A DNA stretch of 64,000 bases from CAISIP01 sp043759735 (GCA_043759735.1 JAYUQC010000113.1:1-64000), one strand, 5' to 3'; positions 40,402 to 49,691 are shown, counted from the stretch's first letter. Program-made: numbers and translations. The notes: a model not told the origin generated them from the sequence alone.

Positions 40402-42822
40402 ATGAGTGCCGTCCTGAAGCCCGCGCAGGGAGAGCGTTCGTCGGAGCAGGCTTTTTTTGAAAGCCAGAAACTGCCACCGGAAAAACGCGGCATCACTTTC
40501 GAGGCCTTGTTCTACAAGCAGCTGCACCATGTGACAGCGCGGATCCACGATACCGAAAACCTGGACCAGATCATGCTGGACACCAGCCAGGACATCTGCA
40601 AGCTGCTCAACGCGGATCGCCTGACCCTGTATGCCGTCAATGAAGACCAAACAGCGATCGTGTCCAAGGTCAAGACCGGACTCAACAGCAGCCGCGACCT
40701 CAAGTTGCCGATTTCACCCCAGAGCCTGGCCGGGTATGTGGCTTTCAGCCAGCAGCAACTCAACCTGGCGGATGTCTACGATGACGATGCCCTCAAGCAG
40801 ATCCATCCCGCGCTGACCTTCCTCAAGGAGGTCGACAAGCGCTCGGGCTACCGGACCCGCCAGATGCTGGTCGCGCCCATCCTGGATGGCGAGGTGCTGC
40901 ATGGCGTCTTGCAAATCATCAACAACAAGAGCGACCAGACTTTTGGTGCGCTCGAGGTCGAAGGCGTGGCACAGTTGTGCAAGACACTGGCCACCGCGAT
41001 TCGCCAGCGCATGCAAAAGGCCAGTGATGCGGCCCGCCACAGGGCGACCAAGTTCGATGGCGTGGTCGCCGATGGCGTCATCTCGTCGGCGGAGTTGGAG
41101 CAATGCCTGGCGGATGCCCGCAGCGACGGCAAGGCGGTTGAGCATGTACTCATGGCCAAGTTCAAGGTCAAGCCAGCGCAAATCGGGTCGTCGCTTTCTC
41201 GTTTTTTCGGCGTTCCCTACGAGCCGTTCAACGCGGGGCGGATTCGCTCCGAGGCGCTGCATGGCCCGCTCAAGCGCGAGTTCATCGGGGAGCAGGGCTG
41301 GATTCCCCTTGAGGAGTCGCCCGACGGACTGGTCATCATGTGCGTGGATCCGGAAGCGGTGCGGGGCGCGCGCGTCGTGCCGCAGGTTTTCCCCCGCATC
41401 AGCAAGTTTGCCTACCGCGTGACCACGCTGACCGAATTCCAGGAAACGCTGGCGCAACTGTATGGCGCGGGCAATGAAGGCGGCTCGATCGACCAGTTGC
41501 TGGCCGATATGGATGGTGGCCCGATCGACGACGGCAGCAACGAAGACTCGCTGGAGTCGGCTGCTGCCGACAACGAACTGGTCAAGTTTGTCAACAAGGT
41601 GATCATCGACGCGTACCATCAAAAAGTGTCGGACATCCATATCGAGCCGATGCCGGGCAAGCTCAAGACCGGCATCCGGTTTCGCATCGATGGCACGCTC
41701 CAGCCCTATATCGAGGTGCCGGCGCATTTCCGCCAAGCCATGGTCACCCGGCTCAAGATCATGTGCGACCTGGACATATCCGAGCGGCGCAAGCCGCAGG
41801 ACGGCAAGATCAAGTTCAAGAAGTACGGACCGCTGGACATCGAATTGCGGGTTGCCACCATTCCGTCCACCGGCGGCGTCGAAGACGTGGTGATGCGGAT
41901 CCTGGCCGCCGGCGAGCCCATTCCACTGGAGAAACTCGGCCTGACGCCCCACAACAAGGCGCGTCTGGAGAAGACCGTCACCAAACCCTACGGGTTGTTC
42001 TATGTCTGCGGCCCGACCGGTTCCGGCAAAACCTCCACGCTGCACTCGATCCTGAAGTTCCTGAACACGCCTGACACCAAGATCTGGACCGCGGAGGACC
42101 CTGTCGAGATCACGCAAAAGGGCCTGCGCCAGGTACAGATCAACAAGAAGGCAGGCATCGACTTTGCGCTGATCATGCGGGCGTTCCTGCGCGCCGACCC
42201 GGACATCATCATGGTGGGCGAGTCGCGCGACAAGGAAACCGTGTCGATGGGCGTCGAAGCGTCGCTGACCGGCCACCTGGTTTTCTCGACCCTGCACACC
42301 AACTCGGCGCCGGAATCCATCACCCGGTTGATGGACATGGGCATGGACCCGTTCAACTTTGCCGACGCGCTGTTGGGGATATTGGCGCAACGACTGGCCA
42401 AAAAGCTGTGCGACTGCAAGGATGCCTATGTGCCCGACGCCGACGAACTGCGGCTATTCGCGATCGAATACGCAGAGGAGTTGCGCCACTCCAAGGCCTG
42501 GCAGACCGATCATGCGGGCGAGATGCAAAAGCTGGTCAACGGCTGGGTGCAGACGTATGGCCAGGGCGGACAGCTCAAGTTTTACCGCGCGGTCGGGTGC
42601 GACAAGTGTGGTGGCACCGGCTACAAGGGCCGGATCGGCCTGCATGAATTGCTGGTGGCCGACGACGGCGTGAAAAAGCTCATTCAGGAGCGCGCCCGGG
42701 TGGCCGAGCTGTTTGCCCAGGCGGTCGAAGGCGGCATGCGCACGCTCAAGATGGATGGCATGGAAAAAATCATGATGGGCCTCACCGATATCAAAATGGT
42801 CAGGTCGGTTTGCATCAAGTGA
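40402..42822 (+). CDS. GspE/PilB-family ATPase with N-terminal GAF domain
   Basis: About 806 residues; the ATG at 40402 is chosen over an open frame running back into the phosphodiesterase gene. A GAF domain (about 40-200; DICKLLNADRLTLYAVNED, MLVAPILDGEVLHGVLQIIN) is followed by an MshEN-type domain (about 225-360; LEQCLADARSDGKAVEHVL, FFGVPYEPF) and a GspE ATPase. Walker A is GPTGSGKT (537-544), with TLHTNSA, LRADPDIIMVGESRD and C-terminal CDKCGGTGYKGR. MshEN domains in this family can bind cyclic di-GMP. With cyclase and phosphodiesterase upstream and pilA downstream, it looks like a pilus motor wired to second messengers. It is not in a pilBCD operon here. Confidence 0.9.
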   Translation: MSAVLKPAQGERSSEQAFFESQKLPPEKRGITFEALFYKQLHHVTARIHDTENLDQIMLDTSQDICKLLNADRLTLYAVNEDQTAIVSKVKTGLNSSRDLKLPISPQSLAGYVAFSQQQLNLADVYDDDALKQIHPALTFLKEVDKRSGYRTRQMLVAPILDGEVLHGVLQIINNKSDQTFGALEVEGVAQLCKTLATAIRQRMQKASDAARHRATKFDGVVADGVISSAELEQCLADARSDGKAVEHVLMAKFKVKPAQIGSSLSRFFGVPYEPFNAGRIRSEALHGPLKREFIGEQGWIPLEESPDGLVIMCVDPEAVRGARVVPQVFPRISKFAYRVTTLTEFQETLAQLYGAGNEGGSIDQLLADMDGGPIDDGSNEDSLESAAADNELVKFVNKVIIDAYHQKVSDIHIEPMPGKLKTGIRFRIDGTLQPYIEVPAHFRQAMVTRLKIMCDLDISERRKPQDGKIKFKKYGPLDIELRVATIPSTGGVEDVVMRILAAGEPIPLEKLGLTPHNKARLEKTVTKPYGLFYVCGPTGSGKTSTLHSILKFLNTPDTKIWTAEDPVEITQKGLRQVQINKKAGIDFALIMRAFLRADPDIIMVGESRDKETVSMGVEASLTGHLVFSTLHTNSAPESITRLMDMGMDPFNFADALLGILAQRLAKKLCDCKDAYVPDADELRLFAIEYAEELRHSKAWQTDHAGEMQKLVNGWVQTYGQGGQLKFYRAVGCDKCGGTGYKGRIGLHELLVADDGVKKLIQERARVAELFAQAVEGGMRTLKMDGMEKIMMGLTDIKMVRSVCIK

Positions 42823-42939
42823 CAAAAATGTCCTGCCTTTAATGTCATGTCGGATGAGTCAATGTCGTCGCAATAATAGTTTGGCGACATCTGATCCGAA
42901 AAACGCTGTGAAAAATGGATAAAACGTCGACGCAATACC

Positions 42940-42955
42940 TGGCACAGATCATGCT
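42940..42955 (+). promoter_or_regulatory. Sigma-54 promoter of pilA
   Basis: TGGCACAGATCATGCT matches the sigma-54 consensus TGGCAC-R-N4-TTGCW at every fixed position but one; GG and GC have the required spacing. It lies about 60 bases before the pilA ATG. pilA genes in many proteobacteria are driven by sigma-54 with PilR. Confidence 0.75.
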
Positions 42956-43013
42956 CATGAAGATATGCCGAGTTAGCGTCGCGCCAGTTTTTACAACCCA
43001 AGGAGTTTTCCAG

Positions 43014-43484
43014 ATGAAGCGTTCCATGCAAAAGGGCTTTACCCTGATCGAGTTGATGATCGTTGTTGCGATCATCGGTATTCTGGCCGCTGTGGCCCTG
43101 CCGGCGTATCAGGACTACACGGTCCGTGCCAAAGTGTCCGAGGTCATCCTGGCCGGCTCTTCGGCAAAAACCTCGGTTGCCGAGGCCGCTCAGGTCAATT
43201 CGGCGATGCCCAGCACGGCCAGTGTCACCGTTGATAGCCAGGTCTCCAGGTACGTTACCGGTGTTGCCTATGCGAACCTGACCACCCAAACGGGTGTGGT
43301 GGTTGCCGTCGCTAACGGTTCGGCTCAAGGCGAACCCAAACTGTTGGGTGCCGGTGTTGCGTTCGCGGGTACGTTCACCCCCAATGGCCAGGTGACGTGG
43401 GTCTGCCGTGCTGCCGTCGCTGCCGACAGTGCGAGCATCACCGCGACCATGCAATCGAAATATCTGCCGGCCAGCTGCAAGTAA
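43014..43484 (+). CDS. pilA: Type IV major pilin
   Basis: 156 residues, with a prepilin leader of eight residues ending MQKG, then FTLIELMIVVAIIGILAAVALPAYQDYTVRAK, the standard N-methylated pilin helix (cleavage G8|F9, Glu at +5). The globular head ends in a disulfide-bonded D-region (Cys of WVCRAA and the penultimate Cys of PASCK). AAGGAG precedes the ATG. A sigma-54 promoter lies upstream and a strong terminator downstream, so it is a single-gene transcript. The following gene codes an O-antigen-ligase-like protein that may glycosylate the pilin. Confidence 0.96.
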   Translation: MKRSMQKGFTLIELMIVVAIIGILAAVALPAYQDYTVRAKVSEVILAGSSAKTSVAEAAQVNSAMPSTASVTVDSQVSRYVTGVAYANLTTQTGVVVAVANGSAQGEPKLLGAGVAFAGTFTPNGQVTWVCRAAVAADSASITATMQSKYLPASCK

Positions 43485-43515
43485 GCGATTGTTGGCAGTC
43501 ATCTGCCAACCTGCC

Positions 43516-43543
43516 AAGGCCCCCATCTTCGGGGGCCTTTTTT
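43516..43543 (+). terminator. Rho-independent terminator of pilA
   Basis: A GGCCCCC/GGGGGCC hairpin with loop ATCTTC is followed by TTTTTT, about 30 bases after the pilA stop. This is a textbook intrinsic terminator. Confidence 0.92.
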
Positions 43544-43606
43544 CTGGTGCCGATGCCAACTGCCGCCAAAGCTGTCCGGGCGCCGGTTCAATCTAGGGAT
43601 TTATGA

Positions 43607-43762
43607 GCGCCCCCAGCCCTGGCTTTGCCAGGCCCCCCGAGGGGGTGCCAGAAAACTTGGGAGCGGCCCGGCGTTTTCTCAGGAGCGCCCCCAGCCCTGG
43701 CTTTGCCAGACCCCCCGAGGGGGTGCCAGAAAACTTGGGAGCGGCCCGGCGTTTTCTCAGGA
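43607..43762 (+). repeat. Dispersed palindromic repeat, tandem pair (locus 3)
   Basis: Two 78-bp units (the second from 43685) are preceded by TTATGA. The last bases, CAGGAG, form a good ribosome-binding site 8 bases before the TTG start of the next gene. The two copies differ at only one position by eye (AGGCC versus AGACC). Confidence 0.95.
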
Positions 43763-43771
43763 GATGATCGG

Positions 43772-45457
43772 TTGACATCTACGCGTCTGGTGGGTCGGTT
43801 CTGGCTCGTTGTCTGGTCAGCGGCGTTGTCCTGGAGCTGGCTGCTGCCCAACCACTATCTGCCCTGGCCGACCTTCCACATGGAAACCTGGGCGGCGGTG
43901 GTCATGTTGACGATGGCGGCGTTCGTGCTGTGGGCCACGCGGCAGGACCGGCAGGTTTCATGGAGCGTGATCGTGGTGCTGGTCCTGGCGGCGATGCCCT
44001 GGCTGCAGTTCCAGTTCGGGCTGGTGCGCCAGGTCGGCACGGCCTGGACCACATCGGCCTTTCTGCTGGGATTGGCCTTGGCCCTGCTGATCGGACATCG
44101 TTGGGAGGCATCGAGCCCAGGTCAGGCGGGCGACGGCGTGTTTCTGGCGGTCGGAACAGCGGCCGTTCTGTCGGTCGGGCTGCAACTGCACCAATGGCTG
44201 CAGCTCGGCTGGTTCGATCTCTGGTTGATGGGCGATGGCTTTGGCCGCCCGTTCGCCAACTTTGGCCAACCCAACCAGCTCGGCAGCTTCCTGCTGTGGG
44301 GCTGCCTGGCGTTGGGTTGGGGCTATGTGCGCGGCCAGCTCAGACCTTGGGTTGCGGCAGTGGCGGCCACCTTCCTGTTGTTCGGTGTTGCATTGACCGC
44401 GTCGAGAACGGCCTGGATTGGATTGGCGCTTATCACGGCCGGTGCCTGGTACTGGCGGCGCTTGTGGCCGCATCGGTCTGCGCCCTGGGTCATCAGCGGC
44501 CTTGCGCTGTGCTTTGCGCTGTGGGTCGTGGCCATTCCGCATTTGGCGTCGGCCTTGATGCTGACTTCCGCGGACGGATTCCCGGACTTGCAGACGCGCA
44601 TGAGCGGTGACATGCGGCTGCGGGCCTGGCCGTTGTTCGTCGACGCAGCGATGCAGCGCCCTTGGTTCGGTTACGGCTGGAATCAGCTGCCGTCGGCCCA
44701 TTTGCAGGTCGCCACAGAGCATCCGGCGCTGTTCGTGTTGTTCTCGCATTCGCACAACCTGTTGCTCGATCTGTTGCTGTGGTGCGGCATCGTGCTGGGT
44801 CTGTGCGTTGTCGGGCTCTTGCTGGTCTGGTGTTGGCGCCGCGCGCACGCGGTCGACGACGCGCCGGCAGTGGTGGGCGCCCTGCTGCTGCTGATGATGG
44901 GCAACCATGCGATGCTGGAGCTTCCACTACACCACGCCTATTTCCTGTTGCCCGTCGGTTTGCTGGCCGGTGCACTGGAGGCGCGCCAGGGCGCTGTGGT
45001 TGCGCGCCGGGCGCCACGGTGGCTGGGCGTGACCCTGTGGCTCGTGGCGACGCTGATGCTGGCGGCCGTGGTACGGGACTATCTGCGCATCGAGGCCGCC
45101 TATCAGTTGCTGCGATTCGAATGGTCGAATATCCGAACCAACGAACCGCGTGAGGTGCCGCCGGTGCTGGTGCTGGACCAACTGGCCGATCTGATCTGGA
45201 TCTCCCGCTTCGAACCGTCGAAAAACATGTCCCACGCCGACATGAACCGGATGCGCAATACCGTGCTGTTGTACCCGAGCGTGGCGTCGATCCACAAGTA
45301 TGCGATAGCGCTGGCCTGGAATGGCGAACCCGCCGCGGCGGCGACCTGGCTGCGCAAGTTGTGTGCAGTGAGCCCGAAGCCATACTGCGACGCGATCCGT
45401 CGATCCTGGACCGACCAGGCAAAGCGCGATCCGCTGGTCGCCGCCGTTGCGTGGTGA
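43772..45457 (+). CDS. O-antigen ligase / pilin glycosyltransferase-like membrane protein (first copy)
   Basis: About 561 residues from TTG 43772; AGGAG of the upstream repeat lies 8 bases before it, and no ATG or GTG fits better. Some ten or more membrane helices carry the Wzy_C-type signature: FANFGQPNQLGSFLLWG, SRTAWIG, FGYGWNQLPSAH and FSHSHNLLLDLLLWCG, with a C-terminal soluble part containing TPR-like helices. Such enzymes move lipid-linked glycans to lipid A or to type IV pilin (PglL/PilO type). The position after pilA favours pilin glycosylation. A paralogue follows. Confidence 0.82.
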   Translation: MTSTRLVGRFWLVVWSAALSWSWLLPNHYLPWPTFHMETWAAVVMLTMAAFVLWATRQDRQVSWSVIVVLVLAAMPWLQFQFGLVRQVGTAWTTSAFLLGLALALLIGHRWEASSPGQAGDGVFLAVGTAAVLSVGLQLHQWLQLGWFDLWLMGDGFGRPFANFGQPNQLGSFLLWGCLALGWGYVRGQLRPWVAAVAATFLLFGVALTASRTAWIGLALITAGAWYWRRLWPHRSAPWVISGLALCFALWVVAIPHLASALMLTSADGFPDLQTRMSGDMRLRAWPLFVDAAMQRPWFGYGWNQLPSAHLQVATEHPALFVLFSHSHNLLLDLLLWCGIVLGLCVVGLLLVWCWRRAHAVDDAPAVVGALLLLMMGNHAMLELPLHHAYFLLPVGLLAGALEARQGAVVARRAPRWLGVTLWLVATLMLAAVVRDYLRIEAAYQLLRFEWSNIRTNEPREVPPVLVLDQLADLIWISRFEPSKNMSHADMNRMRNTVLLYPSVASIHKYAIALAWNGEPAAAATWLRKLCAVSPKPYCDAIRRSWTDQAKRDPLVAAVAW

Positions 45458-45593
45458 AGCGCGACCTGCGCAGGCTGGCAGCGCAAGCGCGTTGCCCACG
45501 TCGCTCGGTCGCTCTGATCGCGGGCTGGGCGTCGTCGGTACGCGGGCGCCGCGGATCGGGCCGGCGCGCCTGATCGGCAACAATCGCCACGCC

Positions 45594-47168
45594 ATGCCCC
45601 CACAGCGATACTTCTATCTGTCCGTGTTGTTGGTTGCCATGCCTTGGCTGATGCCCTTTGCGCCCGGGCCGAGCCCCGCAACGGTGCCATTGTTGTTTTC
45701 CTGGGCCTGCGGCGTGCTCCTGCTCTGGCTTAACTGGCCTGGCGATGGCCGATCCGAACCGTCGGACCGCCTGTCACAGGCCACGACCAGCGCCTGGCTG
45801 TTGGCGGCGCTGGTCAGCACAGGGATTGCCCTGATCCAGTATTTCGGGTTTTCAGCAGAATTGCGGCCGTGGATCAGCCAGACCCCGACGGGCGAAGCGT
45901 TTGCGAATCTTCGGCAACGCAACCAGTTCGCCACATTGACCAACATCGGCCTGGTCTGCGTGTTGTGGGCTGACCGTTCGGCCGATGCGCGGACACAGGT
46001 CGTGGATCAGGCAAGCGACTTGCTACAGGCGTTGCGCCGTGCCTGGCCGATCGTGCTGGCGGCGCTGTTGGCTGGCGGCAACGCCGCTTCGTCGTCACGC
46101 ACCGGGATGCTGCAGCTTGCCGCAATCGTATGCCTGGCGGCACTGTACGGCAGGCTGCGCGATCGGCGGATCCGAACCTTGCTGCTGGTCTCGATCGCTG
46201 TCTATGGTGGGGCTGCGCTGGCGTTGCCCGTGCTGGCAGGGCTGGATCCTTCGGCCCAGGGCATGTTTGCGCGCCTGACCGGGGCTGCGGAAGGCTGCCA
46301 AAGCCGACTGCTGCTATGGAGCAACGTGCAGTACCTGATCGCCCTGAAACCCTGGGCTGGCTGGGGTTGGGGCGAACTGGACTATGCGCACTTCACCACC
46401 CTGCACCCTGGTGCGCGATTTTGCGACATCCTGGACAACGCACACAACCTGCCACTGCAATTGGCGGTGGAGTTGGGCCTGCCCGTCGCCGTGCTGGTGT
46501 TGGCCGTGGTGTCGTGGTTGCTGTGGCGAGCCAGGCCGTGGCGCGAAACCGCTGCGCTGCGACAACTGGCCTGGGTGGTACTGGCCCTGATAGGGCTGCA
46601 CAGCATGCTGGAGTACCCGCTATGGTACGGGCCGTTCCAACTGGCGGCGCTGCTGGCACTATGGATGTTGTGGCAGACCGGCACAATCGATGACCGCGAC
46701 GGCGCGCGCCCCGCGTGTGCGCACCGCGCGACGCAGCGAAGGCGTACTGCCGCGCCATGGATATCCGTTGCGGCAGCATCGATACTCGCGGCATTGGCTT
46801 ATGCCGGCTGGGATTACTGGCGTGTCAGCCAGATCTACCGCGCGCCAGACCAGCGCGCCGCGTCGTATCGCGACAACACGCTGGAACAGATCCAGCAATC
46901 CTGGCTGTTTCGCAACCAGGTCCGGTTCGCAGAACTGACGCTGTCCAATGTCACTGCCGACAACGCGTCGAACCTGAACCCGATGGCGCACGCACTGCTG
47001 CATTTTTCACCGGAGGCCCGGGTGGTTCAGAAGCTGATCGAGAGCGCGCTGGCGCTGGGGCGCAGGGACGAAGCCGCGTACTACATGCTGCGGTACCGCC
47101 ATGCGTATCCGCTCGAATACGCGCGCTGGAGCGCAACCCAAGCCTCCCTGCCGGCGATCGACCGCTGA
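45594..47168 (+). CDS. O-antigen ligase / pilin glycosyltransferase-like membrane protein (second copy)
   Basis: About 524 residues from ATG 45594; a longer open frame overlaps the previous gene without support. The architecture is the same as the preceding gene: many membrane helices, FANLRQRNQFATLTNIGL, SSSRTGMLQL, WGWGELDYAHF and LDNAHNLPLQLAVELG, and a soluble C-terminal tail (EARVVQKLIESALALGRRDEAAYYMLRYRHAYP). The motif order is shared but the sequences are well diverged, so this is an old tandem duplication. One copy may serve pilin and the other another acceptor; the sequence does not say which. Confidence 0.82.
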   Translation: MPPQRYFYLSVLLVAMPWLMPFAPGPSPATVPLLFSWACGVLLLWLNWPGDGRSEPSDRLSQATTSAWLLAALVSTGIALIQYFGFSAELRPWISQTPTGEAFANLRQRNQFATLTNIGLVCVLWADRSADARTQVVDQASDLLQALRRAWPIVLAALLAGGNAASSSRTGMLQLAAIVCLAALYGRLRDRRIRTLLLVSIAVYGGAALALPVLAGLDPSAQGMFARLTGAAEGCQSRLLLWSNVQYLIALKPWAGWGWGELDYAHFTTLHPGARFCDILDNAHNLPLQLAVELGLPVAVLVLAVVSWLLWRARPWRETAALRQLAWVVLALIGLHSMLEYPLWYGPFQLAALLALWMLWQTGTIDDRDGARPACAHRATQRRRTAAPWISVAAASILAALAYAGWDYWRVSQIYRAPDQRAASYRDNTLEQIQQSWLFRNQVRFAELTLSNVTADNASNLNPMAHALLHFSPEARVVQKLIESALALGRRDEAAYYMLRYRHAYPLEYARWSATQASLPAIDR

Positions 47169-47196
47169 AGCATGGGCGCTGGCGCCCGTGGCCGCA

Positions 47197-47685
47197 TCAG
47201 CCCGCGATGAAACTGCCCGATTGCCCGCCATGCTTTTGCAGCAGCTTGATGTCCGACATCGTCATGCCGCGGTCCACCGACTTGCACATGTCGTAGATGG
47301 TGAGCAACGCGACCTGAACCGCCGCGAGGGCTTCCATCTCGACGCCGGTCGGTCCCACCGTTTCCACGGTGGCACGGCAGATGATGTTGGCCGGATGGGT
47401 TGCATCGGCCAAGACGGTCTCGAATTCGATCGCCACCCGGGTCAGGGACAGCGGGTGGCACAGCGGGATCAGGTCGCTGGTTTTCTTGGCCGCCTGGATG
47501 CCGGCGATGCGGGCGATGCCCAGCACATCGCCCTTTTTGGCAGTTCCGGACTCGATGATGGCCAGTGTCGCGGCGTGCATGTCGATGCGTCCGCCGGCAA
47601 CCGCGATGCGGTGTGTGCTGGCCTTGGTGGCGACGTCGACCATATGGGCTTGGCCATGTGCGTCAAAATGGGTCAGGGTGGTCAT
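47197..47685 (-). CDS. moaC: Cyclic pyranopterin monophosphate synthase
   Basis: 162 residues. It converts the MoaA product to cyclic pyranopterin monophosphate in molybdenum cofactor synthesis. The conserved blocks are GQAHMVDVATKA, KKGDVLGIARIAGIQAAKKTSDLIPLCHPL and TVGPTGVEMEALAAVQVALLTIYDMCKSVD, with the active-site residues intact. The ATG at 47685 is the conserved start; the frame is open 40 codons further. No other moa gene is adjacent. It is divergent from the M48 peptidase gene. Confidence 0.96.
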   Translation of the reverse strand: MTTLTHFDAHGQAHMVDVATKASTHRIAVAGGRIDMHAATLAIIESGTAKKGDVLGIARIAGIQAAKKTSDLIPLCHPLSLTRVAIEFETVLADATHPANIICRATVETVGPTGVEMEALAAVQVALLTIYDMCKSVDRGMTMSDIKLLQKHGGQSGSFIAG

Positions 47686-47795
47686 GCTGGTTTTGATATG
47701 CGCGGGGAAGGTTGCGCAGCTGCAGGTGGACCGGCGGAAGCAATTGGATACCCCTCGTTGACGAACCATTGACCTGCGTACTGCATCATACGTCC

Positions 47796-49370
47796 ATGCC
47801 AACAACGTCGATTCGTGTCACGCACGCCGGCCGTGTTTTTGTCGCGCTGCTGCGCCAGGCGCTGGTCGGCCTGATGCTGGTTGCATCGGCGGTGTCTGGC
47901 GTATTGGCGCAGAACCAGACCGGCTCCAGCCCGGCGCCTCCGGCGGGCCGCACGCATGCGAGCCAGCTGCCGGTTATGGGCGACGGCAGCGAGCTGACTG
48001 CCAGCGCCGAGCGTCGCCTGGGGGACAAGATCGCGCGCGAGATATTTCGCGACCCTGACTACATCGACGATCCGGTCCTGGCCGAATATGTCGACGCCAT
48101 CTGGCAGCCGCTGCTCAAGGCCGCCTACGCCCGGGGCGAGATGTCGGACGAACTGCAGCAGCGATTCGCCTGGCAGATCATGATGGGCAAGGACCGTAGC
48201 GTCAATGCATTCGCGCTGCCGGGCGGCTATCTGGGCCTGCATCTGGGCCTGATCGCGGTGGTCGGCAGTCGCGATGAGTTGGCCTCGGTGCTGGCGCATG
48301 AACTCAGCCATGTGACGCAACGCCATATTTCACGTTTGACGACCAAGCAAAATGCCCAGACGCCCTGGGTCATCGGGGCCATGATCCTCAGCGCGTTGGC
48401 GGCGTCCAAGAACAGCGACGCGGCCAATGCGCTGTTGGCCGGCGGCCAGGCACTGGCAATACAGAACCAGCTCAATTTTTCGCGCGACATGGAGCGTGAA
48501 GCCGATCGGGTCGGTTTTGGCATCATGGCGGACGCCGGTTTTGCGCCGCAAGGCTTCGCATCCATGTTCGAGAAGCTGCAGGCGGCTTCTCGGCTGAGCG
48601 ACAACGGCGCGTTTCCGTACCTGCGCAGCCATCCGCTGACATCCGAGCGCATTGCCGATGTACAGGGCCGTTTGCCACTGGCGGCGCATGGCGGCGTTGC
48701 ATTGGCAGTAGCAATCGACCATGCGATGGTCAGTGCCCGGGCCAGGGTGTTGTCCAACCCGGCCATCGATGCGCTGCGTGACAGCCTGGCCCAGGCGCGG
48801 GCACCAAAACTGGTCGAGCAGCCGTCCGCCCAGCAGGCGGGAACCCTTTACGCGGGTGCACTGGCGGCGGCCCAGATGCGTGATTTCGATGCGGCAATGG
48901 GCTTGATGGTGCGCTTGAACGCCCTCGTTGATGGCGATGGGCCGGCACGCCGGCTGGCCCGGTTACTGGACACCGAACTGGCGCTTTTGTCCGGACAACC
49001 GGCGAGCGCGTTCGAGCCATCGGGCCGTGCCGAATTGCTCATGATGTCGCAGTTGTCGGTTCGCCAGGGACGCGCCAAAGAGGCGGCCGGCGCATTGCAG
49101 TCGTGGCTGGCCATGCATCCGCGTGACGCGGGCGCCTGGCAGATGCTGGGCCGTGCCAACGCCGCGCAGGGGCAGGTGCTGCGATCGATCCGTGCCGAGG
49201 CGGAAGCGCAGGTGGCGTTGCTGGACTATGCCGCGGCGGTGGACCGTTTCAAGGCGGCCCAGGGCATGGCACGCAGCGCGGGCGCAACGGACCACATCGA
49301 GGCGTCGATCATCGACACCCGGACCCGTCAGGTGCAATTACTTCTTCGGGAACAGGCGCTCGAGCGCTGA
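47796..49370 (+). CDS. M48-family periplasmic zinc metalloprotease, BepA/YfgC-like
   Basis: 524 residues with a signal peptide (LVGLMLVASAVSGVLAQ). The zinc motif HELSH lies in SVLAHELSHVTQRHISR, and the third ligand in DMEREADRVG; GGYLGLHLGLI is also present. The C-terminal half is TPR-rich. BepA-type proteins chaperone and degrade outer-membrane proteins such as LptD. The ATG at 47796 precedes the signal peptide. The 3' end overlaps the convergent holin-like gene by 33 bases. Confidence 0.92.
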   Translation: MPTTSIRVTHAGRVFVALLRQALVGLMLVASAVSGVLAQNQTGSSPAPPAGRTHASQLPVMGDGSELTASAERRLGDKIAREIFRDPDYIDDPVLAEYVDAIWQPLLKAAYARGEMSDELQQRFAWQIMMGKDRSVNAFALPGGYLGLHLGLIAVVGSRDELASVLAHELSHVTQRHISRLTTKQNAQTPWVIGAMILSALAASKNSDAANALLAGGQALAIQNQLNFSRDMEREADRVGFGIMADAGFAPQGFASMFEKLQAASRLSDNGAFPYLRSHPLTSERIADVQGRLPLAAHGGVALAVAIDHAMVSARARVLSNPAIDALRDSLAQARAPKLVEQPSAQQAGTLYAGALAAAQMRDFDAAMGLMVRLNALVDGDGPARRLARLLDTELALLSGQPASAFEPSGRAELLMMSQLSVRQGRAKEAAGALQSWLAMHPRDAGAWQMLGRANAAQGQVLRSIRAEAEAQVALLDYAAAVDRFKAAQGMARSAGATDHIEASIIDTRTRQVQLLLREQALER

Positions 49371-49691
49371 TTCGATCAACACCCCTGACAGCGAGTAGAT
49401 CAACGAGCCGATCAGGGCAGCACCAAAACCGTTGACGGAAAAACCGTCGAGCACACCGGAAGCGGCCCAGAACATCAGCGCATTGATGACGAACAGGAAC
49501 AAGCCCAGCGTCACGAACGTGACCGGCAACGTGAGGATGACCAAAATCGGACGCACGATGGTGTTGAACAGCCCGATGACGAAGGCCGCGATCAGGGCGC
49601 TGGCGAAGCTGCTGACGGCGACGCCGCTGTAGAAGTAGGTAAGGGCCAGCAAGGCGGCTGCGCTGAGCAGCCAATTGACGATCAGTTTCAT
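49338..49691 (-). CDS. Phage-holin-like (four-helix) membrane protein
   Basis: 117 residues with four membrane helices and the PF04020-type pattern (NWLLSAAALLALTYFYSGVAVSSFASALIAAFVIGLFN, then LGLFLFVINALMFWAASGVLDGF, split here by family habit). The family name comes from mycobacteriophage holins, but most bacterial members are chromosomal membrane proteins of unknown role. Nothing else here is phage-derived. Its end overlaps the M48 gene on the other strand. Confidence 0.85.
   Translation of the reverse strand: MKLIVNWLLSAAALLALTYFYSGVAVSSFASALIAAFVIGLFNTIVRPILVILTLPVTFVTLGLFLFVINALMFWAASGVLDGFSVNGFGAALIGSLIYSLSGVLIESALERLFPKK

Noticed and set aside
49338..49691. Prophage remnant suggested by the holin-like protein
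   Set aside because: No other phage gene, attachment site or composition break is present; the family is commonly chromosomal.
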